Shown piece after piece: positions 1 to 6,101 of a stretch of DNA of 12,574 nucleotides. Made by a program: the position numbers and the translations under genes. Every line of letters begins with the position of its first letter. Positions within the stretch are counted from its first letter, which is position 1. The stretch comes from Methylomicrobium sp. Its GTDB lineage: Bacteria > Pseudomonadota > Gammaproteobacteria > Methylococcales > Methylomonadaceae. The notes under the pieces are model-generated. The model worked only from the letters and a program-made list of their open reading frames with translations. It made no database searches and was not told the DNA's origin. Where the stretch lies: positions 1 through 12,574 of the forward strand of contig SLIO01000145.1 of the NCBI GenBank assembly GCA_007135635.1, in the 5' to 3' direction.

Positions 1-1864
1 GTATCTAGCCACTGTTTGGTGATGCGTTTGAGTTGGCCAAACAGGTGAAGCTTGGGTTCGTCGCCGGGGTCGCGCCATTGGTGTACAGCAGGCGTTGAGT
101 CATATGAAATAACAAAGTGGACATGCGCATGTCGCCGGTGTGGACCAAGTTAAGGTCCACGGATTCGCCGATGATGCCGGCATTTTGGGTAACGGAAGGC
201 CCCACCAAATCAGGTGTTAATTGCAGGATGGAATCGGTATTGAATTCTGCTGTGAGACGTTCTTCCGGTAGTTCGACCCGGTAGCCCTGCACTCTGGGGA
301 ATTGAATGACCAATTGATCGCGATCAGGCCTGACCGCTTTGACTTGAATGGTTTGTCTGGGCGGTTGCGGAGGAGCTACAACGGGTTTGGCGGTGAAGTC
401 GAACGGTATGCCCAGAACGTCGGCATATTCGACATTGAACCGGTTTTCTTCGTTGAGTTCATAAGATTGGCGGCGTAACGAACGACCAATCACTTGTTCG
501 CAAAGTAATTGGGTGCCGAAAGCGCGAACACCCAAAACGTGAATTACCGTGTTGGCATCCCAACCCTCGGTTAGCATGGAAACTGAAACCACACAGCGAA
601 TGGATTCGCCTAATCGGCCTTCCTTGCCGACGGTGTTCATCACTTCACGTAATAGCTCTTGATCGGATAGATTCTCGGCCTGTTTGCGGTCGCCGGTACG
701 CTCGATGATTTCGCGTCGGAAGCGTTCGATTTCATCACTGGCCATATTGCGAAAATTGTTGTCGAGCGCTTCGCCGGATTCGAGCTGCTCACTGTCGATG
801 AGCAACGTATTGGGCCGGGCTAACTGATTGCCATGTTCGTCGAAGTTACGAAACAGTGGCAATCGGCCATTCACAATACCGGATGAGCCATCCTGGTTTT
901 CCGGACGAAAACCGGAAATGTAGTCGTAAACCAGTTTAGATGTGCTGGTGTTGTTACAAACCACGATAAAACACGGCGACACTTTGATGCCGCTAGCCTG
1001 CCAGAGCTGGTAGGTCTCTTCGTAATGGCCGTAGAGCGCTTCCAGTGCGGTTTGTAATTCGACCGGAATACTTAAAGGATCAAGCGTTTTACCCTGGCCT
1101 CGTCCTTTTTTAGGCATTTTTTTGCCTATATGGTCCCATAGATTGCGAAATTTGGGCATTTCCGCTCCAGGAATATTGTCCGCAACCGGAACGCGCGGCA
1201 ATTTGACGATGCCGCATTCGATGGCATCCATCAAGGAAAAATCGCTCATTGCCCAGGGAAATAGCGTGCCTTCGACATAACCCGACCCGCTGAGAAAGAA
1301 CGGCGTTGCGGATAAATCCATTACGCGCTGAACGCCTAATTTACGATTGACGGTTTCTAGACCGGTAATCCAGAGTCGAGCGGCTTCGCGGTTTTTTTCG
1401 GCTTCTTTCTTTTCGTCACCTTTAAGACCCTCGTCATTTTGATTAGGCTTTTCACGATAGCAGTGATGGGCTTCGTCGTTGAGTACCATAATGTTTTTCA
1501 TGCCCATCAATTCCGGCATGACGCGCTGCAGCATTTGGCCTTCCGTTTCGAGCGTACTTAACGCGTCGCCTCCACGACCTTGCAATAACCGTCTATTACC
1601 TTTGGATATTTCCAAGCGCTCGCGCAATTTGAAAACATGGTAATTGGTAATGACGATTTTGGCGCGTTCTATATCGCTCAGCATGTCGCCGGGCACAATT
1701 TCACGGCTTTGGTAGTAGCTATCGGGATCGTTGGGCTGCAGCACCCTTAAACGATCACGAATGGTTAATCCCGGTGTAACGATAAAAAAACCACGCGAGA
1801 AATTTTTGCTATTGGGACGGCGTACGGCGTTGACGGTTTGCCAAGCGATGATCATGGCTATCAC
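1..1864 (-). pseudogene. Restriction-type DEAD/DEAH helicase, C-terminal fragment (frameshifted, runs off left edge)
   Basis: This is the larger piece of a superfamily 2 helicase of the type III restriction 'Res' kind (it resembles proteins annotated as BPTD_3080-family restriction endonuclease). Numbering from the GTG at 1864, the motifs are PGLTIRDRL (31-39, motif Ia region), DEAH (130-133, Walker B), SATPFF (185-190, motif III), TEGWDANTV (432-440) and QVIGRSLRR (457-465, motif VI). The GTG is not a real start: it is the Val that follows a Walker A sequence (ATGAGKTT) readable upstream in the same frame. This frame ends at a stop at 5-7, but from about position 79 another frame restores family-like sequence (WRDPGDEPKLHLFGQLK and on) to the window edge. 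That implies loss of one A in a codon AAA at 78-79. In an intact form the helicase would translocate on DNA for an ATP-dependent restriction enzyme. As read, it cannot give one polypeptide. Confidence 0.85.
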
Positions 1865-2430
1865 TGTAGTCTTGCCTGCGCCGGTAGCACAAGCTTTAAT
1901 GCCAAACGCATCAAGCCGGGGTTGGCGTTTTGATTGGCTATCTCCAAGTGCTGGATGAAGCGTTTGCCTTGTTTGCCGAGCTTGGGAGCGACTTCCGTCA
2001 ACCAGATAGCCGTTTCCACGGCTTCTATCTGACAGAAAAACGGCTTCACGCCATTAAATGAGTGATGACGCCAGTGCTGAAGCAAACGTGCGGTTTCAGG
2101 CGTAACTAACCAACTCGTCGGATCCGGCAGCTTGCGCCAGTCATCTATGCTTTTACGCAATTCATTGATGATTGGGGTTGGGTCATAACGCTGATCGCTT
2201 GAAGAAATGGCATCGGTTTCCTCAAATTCGAATAGCTGAGCCTGCTCACCTACACCTTTCCGTTTCTTGGGTTTTGGGATGGGGGTAATAAATTCAGCCC
2301 GTCGGCGTTGCTCTACAATCTGCTGCGTGGGTTGGCCTTTATCATCGAGTTCCCAATGCCTTGCAGGATATTCGTAAGTCGAATTGAGGACGGGCTTGGT
2401 TATCAAGTGTCGGCCGAAGCTTCGAGGCAA
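1861..2430 (-). pseudogene. Restriction-type helicase, N-terminal fragment of the same broken gene
   Basis: The 189 codons read NSTYEYPARHWELDDKGQPT near the start, an N-terminal signature of the same restriction-helicase family, then RRRAEFITPIPKPKKRKG, then NANPGLMRLALKL, which leads straight into the ATP-binding loop. There the frame is lost: ALKL is followed by a spurious VLPAQARLQ and a TGA at 1861-1863, while ATGAGKTT continues in the next frame. The simplest repair is removal of an extra TG dinucleotide within 1888-1891. The start is uncertain. The only starts near the open end are TTG codons (2430 and 2406), neither has a Shine-Dalgarno sequence, and an in-frame TAG lies two codons upstream of 2430, so the true N terminus may also be missing. 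No methyltransferase gene lies beside it on the upstream side. Confidence 0.8.
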
Positions 2431-2737
2431 ACGCTAAACGTTTAACACGCCGACTTTTAGCCGAACTATAAAGTGCGGCGCATAGTATGTCAAAAAACAA
2501 CACACGCCGTCGATATAAGCTTAGGCCATAAGCCCTATATGTTTAAGGATAAATTTTCATTTGGTTGCGATTATAGTCATCGCACTTCAAATTTCGTTTT
2601 TTGCCCCTCTCTCCCTGAGGCACTGCTATTAACCTAAAAAATCAGTTGCGCATTCTAAATTCCGTTCGCCCTGAGCAAAGCAAGCTCACTTAAACGATTT
2701 TTCAATCAAAAGGCAGTAGCCTAAGGTTTCCTGCCGC
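2431..2737. other. Intergenic stretch of about 300 bp
   Basis: I see no gene here. The stretch lies upstream of the broken helicase and downstream of the nuclease gene, both on the minus strand. It holds the probable terminator at 2708-2735 and an imperfect hairpin at 2513-2540 (ATATA/TATAT outer and GCTTA/TAAGC inner stems, 10 bp in all) that lacks a T run. No convincing promoter for the helicase was found. Confidence 0.5.
2708..2735 (-). terminator. Probable intrinsic terminator of the nuclease gene
   Basis: On the minus strand, three bases after the TGA at 2738-2740, GGCAG pairs with CTGCC (2731-2735 with 2712-2716). The loop itself contains the self-complementary CCTTAGG, and the hairpin is followed by TTTT (2711-2708). 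The stem is short and the T run brief, so termination may be partial. Confidence 0.5.
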
Positions 2738-3559
2738 TCAGAGCATCTTGACCGAACTAGGATGACGGATCAGCATCGAAAAGCGCTCCTTGGACCGATT
2801 GAGCCAACCGCGAATTTCAACTTCTTTACCGACATAGCTGTTGGGGTTTGGAAACAAGTCTAAATTAGCGCGTTCGATGCGAAAATCGACGCGCTCGCTA
2901 AGCGTCAAATACACATATTTACGCGTCGTTCTGATTTTTTTGACGCGCCCGGAAATTCGTTGCCAACCTCTATGATTACCCGATCGAATACTCGATGCCG
3001 GCTTGATTCGGTATTCAGGCCGTCTCCAGATGCCGCGAAAGTTTTTTTCGGCTTCAGTTTGGGCGCGGAGCAGTTCGTCGCTATAACGTAAATTCGGCGG
3101 AAAAATACTGAGCGCAGCCAAGCCTAATCTAACCAGCTCTAAATTGAGATGCAGGCCGTCCTCGGTAAATAAATGTGCGAGCGTCCGTCCGTATTTATCC
3201 TTTTGTTCGCTATCGTGTACTAAACGGACTCGCTTGCCTTTCAATGCGTGTGTTAACCAACGTTTAGCTTCTTCGCCTCCGGCCTCCGCGTTTTTATTGC
3301 GCCCTTCGACCTCCGGCGTGTTGATGCCGAGTAAGCGGATTTTTCTGCCGTCTACCAGCTTTACCGTATCGCCGTCATAAACATACTGAATGCGGTGATA
3401 GGAATAACCGGGCTTTATCGTAAGACGCTCGGCGCCTTCTCGTCGTTTGTCCGAAAAATAAAATTTGCCGTTTTCATCTTGCCAGCGATAAATTTCCTCG
3501 GCGTAGACGGCCGAGATAGCCAGCATTAGAACGAGCGATTTAAGTAAGGCGTGAAGCAT
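2738..3559 (-). CDS. Secreted thermonuclease (SNase)-like protein with DUF4124 N terminus
   Basis: A 273-residue protein in three parts. A signal peptide (1-20) has a hydrophobic core and a likely cut after VYA, so export to the periplasm or beyond is expected. Next comes a short DUF4124-type segment (21-45, EEIYRWQDENGKFYFSDKR). The staphylococcal nuclease fold (about 55-180) has DGDT (62-65), RLLGINTPE (75-83) and DKYGR (121-125). By comparison with S. aureus nuclease, R75, E83 and R125 match the catalytic Arg35, Glu43 and Arg87, while N80 stands where the calcium ligand Asp40 usually is. Residues 195-273 add a beta-rich tail (ISGRVKKIR, VEIRGWL) that could be an OB-like nucleic-acid-binding module. 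The family cleaves DNA and RNA phosphodiester bonds with calcium; that activity here is inferred. No Shine-Dalgarno is visible before the ATG, but the signal peptide supports this start. It is divergent from dtd. Confidence 0.85.
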   Translation of the reverse strand: MLHALLKSLVLMLAISAVYAEEIYRWQDENGKFYFSDKRREGAERLTIKPGYSYHRIQYVYDGDTVKLVDGRKIRLLGINTPEVEGRNKNAEAGGEEAKRWLTHALKGKRVRLVHDSEQKDKYGRTLAHLFTEDGLHLNLELVRLGLAALSIFPPNLRYSDELLRAQTEAEKNFRGIWRRPEYRIKPASSIRSGNHRGWQRISGRVKKIRTTRKYVYLTLSERVDFRIERANLDLFPNPNSYVGKEVEIRGWLNRSKERFSMLIRHPSSVKML

Positions 3560-3580
3560 GGATTTGATAAGATTTAACGA

Positions 3581-3610
3581 TTAGCCGATATCGAGCCGGA
3601 ACGTTATAAT
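3581..3610 (+). promoter_or_regulatory. Probable sigma70 promoter of dtd
   Basis: A perfect TATAAT lies at 3605-3610, with a weak -35 (TTAGCC, 3581-3586) 18 bases upstream. Transcription would begin near 3617. That is downstream of the GTG at 3614 and so supports the ATG at 3647 as the dtd start. Confidence 0.55.
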
Positions 3611-3646
3611 TCCGTGCCCAAAAACGCTATTGTACAGAAACATCCT

Positions 3647-4093
3647 ATGATATCCGTTATTCAACGCGTAACCCGCGCAAAAGTGACTGTCCGGCAACAA
3701 GACATCGGCGTAATCGAACGAGGCATACTGGCTCTCGTCGCGGTCGAAAAAAACGACACCGAAAAAGAAGCTGAACGCTTATTGGAGCGAATCCTTAACT
3801 ACCGTATTTTCGCCGACGCCGAGGACAAGATGAATCTAAGTCTGCGTAACATCAATGGTGGCTTGTTATTGGTCCCGCAATTCACGCTGGCGGCAGACAC
3901 CGACAGCGGCAATCGCCCCAGTTTCAGCCGAGGAGCTTCCCCCGAACACGGCTTGGCGCTCTTTAATTATTTGCAAAAAAAAGCCGTTGACCTGCATACA
4001 CAGGTTCAATTCGGTCAATTCGGTGCCGACATGCAAGTCTCGTTGGTTAATGACGGGCCGGTAACCTTTAGCTTAAGAGTCTCCCCGCGTTGA
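3647..4093 (+). CDS. dtd: D-aminoacyl-tRNA deacylase Dtd
   Basis: This cytoplasmic proofreading enzyme hydrolyses D-amino acids (and mischarged glycine) from tRNA, recycling the tRNA and keeping D-residues out of translation. The 148-residue product matches the usual length of about 145 and begins MISVIQRVTRAKVTV like E. coli Dtd (MIALIQRVTRASVTV). The active-site motifs are QFT at 78-80 (normally SQxT; position 77 is Pro here instead of Ser) and NDGPVTF at 135-141 with the Gly-cisPro pair at 137-138, which rejects L-amino acids. The frame stays open upstream to a GTG at 3614, but homology and the promoter position favour the ATG at 3647. No clear Shine-Dalgarno is seen. It appears monocistronic: its neighbours are a divergent nuclease gene and a convergent small membrane protein gene 25 bp downstream. 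Confidence 0.95.
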   Translation: MISVIQRVTRAKVTVRQQDIGVIERGILALVAVEKNDTEKEAERLLERILNYRIFADAEDKMNLSLRNINGGLLLVPQFTLAADTDSGNRPSFSRGASPEHGLALFNYLQKKAVDLHTQVQFGQFGADMQVSLVNDGPVTFSLRVSPR

Positions 4094-4097
4094 ATAT

Positions 4098-4115
4098 TTG
4101 CGCACCTAGGCGCAA
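4098..4115. terminator. Small hairpin between convergent dtd and the DUF2897-like gene
   Basis: TTGCGC and GCGCAA form a perfect 6-bp stem around the loop ACCTAG, exactly in the 25-bp gap between the two convergent stop codons. There is no T run on either strand, so a role in termination rests mainly on its location. Confidence 0.35.
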
Positions 4116-4118
4116 TGT

Positions 4119-4259
4119 CTAACCTCCGTCTTCATCTTGCCGCTCAGCACGATCTTTCGCATGTTTGGGCCGTCTTGGAATATTGGCGGTTCGCAATAAA
4201 ATCAAAGCACTGCCGATAATCAGAATTGCCGAAAAAAATACAAAAAACCAAGCCGCCAT
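4119..4259 (-). CDS. Small single-helix membrane protein, DUF2897-like
   Basis: A 46-codon reading frame with one strongly hydrophobic helix (about residues 3-22, WFFVFFSAILIIGSALILL), then a positive segment (RRPKHAKDR) and an acidic tail ending QDEDGG. The layout W...hydrophobic...GS.LLR.A...P is what I recall of the gammaproteobacterial DUF2897 family (about 50-60 residues). The family match is from memory and moderate. An in-frame TGA lies directly before the ATG, fixing the start, and a weak GAGA about 8 bases upstream may serve as ribosome binding site. By the positive-inside rule the N terminus would be outside and the charged tail in the cytoplasm. The function is unknown. It is convergent with dtd and easily missed because of its size. 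Confidence 0.6.
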   Translation of the reverse strand: MAAWFFVFFSAILIIGSALILLRTANIPRRPKHAKDRAERQDEDGG

Positions 4260-4364
4260 TCAATTTCTCGCCGCATCAATAGAATCGAAAAAAAAGCGCC
4301 ACGTCCGGGATTTATACCGTAGATCAAAATTCGGCACTGGGGTACCCGTCAAAGGACGCCGTGA

Positions 4365-4488
4365 ACCCAGCACCTAAATTCCATAGGTCTTTGGCAATGA
4401 TACAAAAATCATGGTTTATTTAGGTGCTGGATGAATTATCCAAGACAATTAACCATGGCCAATGGGCTATGGAATTTAGGTGCTGGGT
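4365..4488. repeat. 124-nt element bounded by a perfect 22-bp inverted repeat, with a third internal copy
   Basis: The 22 bases at 4365-4386 (starting ACCCAGCACCTAAATTCC) are exactly the reverse complement of 4467-4488. Inside, TTGGC (4391-4395) pairs with GCCAA (4458-4462), CATGGTT (4410-4416) pairs with AACCATG (4451-4457), and ATGAT/ATCAT (4397-4401, 4408-4412) can form a small alternative arm. A third partial copy, ATTTAGGTGCTGG (4418-4430), is in direct orientation to the right arm. The whole could fold as a long branched hairpin. No target-site duplication flanks it (GTGA before, AAAT after). It may be a MITE-like or REP-like element, or a structured RNA. Confidence 0.8.
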
Positions 4489-4515
4489 AAATACATCCAT
4501 ACAAGGCTCTATGCC

Positions 4516-4533
4516 GGCGCCATCCATGGCGCC
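4516..4533. repeat. Perfect 18-nt palindromic hairpin
   Basis: GGCGCCAT and ATGGCGCC flank a CC loop. It is followed by TCCTAAG rather than a T run, so it is not a typical terminator. Read on the minus strand, the stretch GGATGGCGCCGGCA differs by one base from 8344-8357 inside the palindrome near rraA (up to its final base), which suggests a dispersed repeat family. Confidence 0.65.
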
Positions 4534-4591
4534 TCCTAAGACACTGCCGAAATTTGAAGTGCGAAAGGTATAACGAGTAAATTACAATGAT

Positions 4592-4622
4592 TTGCGGACG
4601 GATAGAACTTAAGTGATAAAAT
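4592..4622 (+). promoter_or_regulatory. Candidate promoter of trhP
   Basis: An extended -10 (TGATAAAAT, 4614-4622) has a TTGCGG -35-like hexamer at 4592-4597, with a 19-base spacer. It would give a 5' leader of about 90 bases. Confidence 0.4.
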
Positions 4623-4719
4623 ATCGTCAATTATGAATCATGATTCGACGGCGCCGTTCCTCAAATTCGCTCCGCACCGAATCCTTTCCAATCGCTGATT
4701 ATATGACTCCAACCTAATA

Positions 4720-6060
4720 ATGAAATCCGTTGAATTACTTTCTCCTGCCGGAACCCTTAAAAACATGCGTTACGCTTTCGCTTACGGCGCGGACGCAGTT
4801 TATGCCGGCCAACCGCGATATAGCCTGCGCGTGCGCAATAACGACTTTCTTGCCGACAACTTAGCCAAAGGCATCGACGAAGCACACCAGCTCGGGAAAA
4901 AGTTTTTCCTGGCGACTAATGTCATTCCGCATAATAGCAAAATCAAGACTTTTCTGGCCGACATCACCCCGATAATCGCGATGAAACCGGACGCATTGAT
5001 CATGGCCGATCCCGGCTTGATCATGATGGTCCGTGAAAAATGGCCTGACATGCCGGTACATCTTTCCGTCCAGGCCAATACCGTCAATTACGCAACGGTC
5101 AAATTTTGGCAAACAATCGGAGTGCAACGCATTATTCTGTCCCGAGAACTGTCGCTCGATGAAATTGCCGAAATCCGTCAGGAATGCCCGGATATGGAAT
5201 TGGAAGTCTTCGTGCACGGCGCGTTATGCATCGCTTACTCAGGCCGCTGTCTGCTATCCGGTTATTTTAACCACCGCGACCCAAACCAGGGCACCTGCAC
5301 CAATTCCTGCCGCTGGAAATACGACACACTGCCCGCACATGAAAATGCCGAAGGCGATTATGTATTAGACGGCGGCGCCTTATCAATGTCCGAAATCAGT
5401 AATGCCAGTTGCGGCGGCGCCGAGCGCCACCCCTTGGCCGATAAGGTTTATTTTTTAGAGGAAGAAGGGCGTAAAGGCGAACTGCTGCCGGTCATGGAAG
5501 ATGAAAACGGCACCTACATCATGAATTCGAAAGACCTCCGCGCGATCGAACATATTCAACGCCTGGTCGAAATCGGCGTCGATAGCCTTAAAATAGAAGG
5601 CCGTACCAAATCCCATTATTACGTGGCCCGGACCGCGCAAACCTATCGCCAAGCGATCGACGACGCGTTGGCCGGACGACCATTTAATCCGCAATTGATC
5701 GGCATCTTGGAAAACCTTGCCAACCGAGGTTATACGGACGGCTTTTATCAACGCCACCACACGCATGAACAGCAAAACTACATTACCGGTTATTCGAAAA
5801 GCCATCAGCAACAATTTTGCGGTGAGATCAGACACTTCGATTCAGCCACCGGCATGGCTGAAATCGATGTCAAAAATAAGTTTACGGTCGGCGACAAGAT
5901 CGAATTGATTTTACCCGAAGGCAACCGAGACATTGTCATCGAACATATGGAAGATTTGCACGGCCATCCGATGCAAGAAGCCCTGGGTGGGGGCTACGAG
6001 GTAAAAATACCGCTGCCGGAAATAAGCCCGCAACACGGGCTTTTGGCACGTTATTTTTAG
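4720..6060 (+). CDS. trhP: tRNA 5-hydroxyuridine synthase TrhP (U32 family, YegQ)
   Basis: TrhP makes 5-hydroxyuridine at the wobble position 34 of tRNAs, using prephenate as cofactor source; it is the first step toward cmo5U/mcmo5U. The 446 residues align from MKSVELLSPAGTLKNMRYAF to the end with E. coli YegQ (453). The peptidase-U32 signature is at 162-180 (EVFVHGALCIAYSGRCLLS). The four iron-sulphur ligand cysteines expected of the family are C170, C177, C193 and C197 (the last two in GTCTNSCRW). A C-terminal beta-barrel-like segment (about 360-446) contains NKFTVGDKIEL. There is no Shine-Dalgarno before the ATG. A four-codon frame (ATG at 4703, stop at 4715-4717) ends two bases upstream and could couple translation, though this may be chance. 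The residues near 215-245, between the cysteine region and EEEGRKGELLPV, diverge from E. coli but keep the frame. It is convergent with the cache protein gene. Confidence 0.95.
   Translation: MKSVELLSPAGTLKNMRYAFAYGADAVYAGQPRYSLRVRNNDFLADNLAKGIDEAHQLGKKFFLATNVIPHNSKIKTFLADITPIIAMKPDALIMADPGLIMMVREKWPDMPVHLSVQANTVNYATVKFWQTIGVQRIILSRELSLDEIAEIRQECPDMELEVFVHGALCIAYSGRCLLSGYFNHRDPNQGTCTNSCRWKYDTLPAHENAEGDYVLDGGALSMSEISNASCGGAERHPLADKVYFLEEEGRKGELLPVMEDENGTYIMNSKDLRAIEHIQRLVEIGVDSLKIEGRTKSHYYVARTAQTYRQAIDDALAGRPFNPQLIGILENLANRGYTDGFYQRHHTHEQQNYITGYSKSHQQQFCGEIRHFDSATGMAEIDVKNKFTVGDKIELILPEGNRDIVIEHMEDLHGHPMQEALGGGYEVKIPLPEISPQHGLLARYF
6024..6044. terminator. Bidirectional intrinsic terminator inside the trhP 3' end
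   Basis: AAGCCCG (6024-6030) and CGGGCTT (6036-6042) form a perfect 7-bp stem with loop CAACA, followed by TTTT on the plus strand. On the minus strand the hairpin is followed by ATTT. It lies within the last 12 codons of trhP and about 60 bases past the stop of the convergent cache gene, so it can serve both. Confidence 0.65.
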
Positions 6061-6101
6061 CGGCAACCCCTTATCCCTCGCCAAGTCTTGCGCTACTTTT
6101 G

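Larger units (their letters stand above)
4260..4719. other. Gene-free stretch of 460 bp rich in inverted repeats
   Basis: It holds the inverted-repeat element at 4365-4488, the palindrome at 4516-4533 and a candidate trhP promoter at 4592-4622. The open frames on either strand (for example 4165-4377 plus and 4436-4630 minus) show no protein-like composition and cut across the repeats, so I do not call them genes. Confidence 0.6.

Noticed and set aside
1861..1900. Programmed ribosomal frameshift joining the two helicase fragments
   Set aside because: There is no slippery heptamer followed by a strong structure at the junction, the N-terminal frame ends just after it, and a second frameshift exists further on. 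Decay or sequence error is simpler.
4165..4377. 70-codon plus-strand frame after dtd
   Set aside because: It is antisense to the more convincing small membrane protein at 4119-4259 and runs into the inverted-repeat element; its composition is not protein-like.
4436..4630. 64-codon minus-strand frame upstream of trhP
   Set aside because: It crosses the right repeat arm, the palindrome and the likely trhP promoter, and shows no family resemblance.
5033..5368. Open frames on both strands inside trhP, and similar ones inside the cache, channel and helicase genes
   Set aside because: They are shadows of clearly homologous genes in the main frame and carry no independent evidence.
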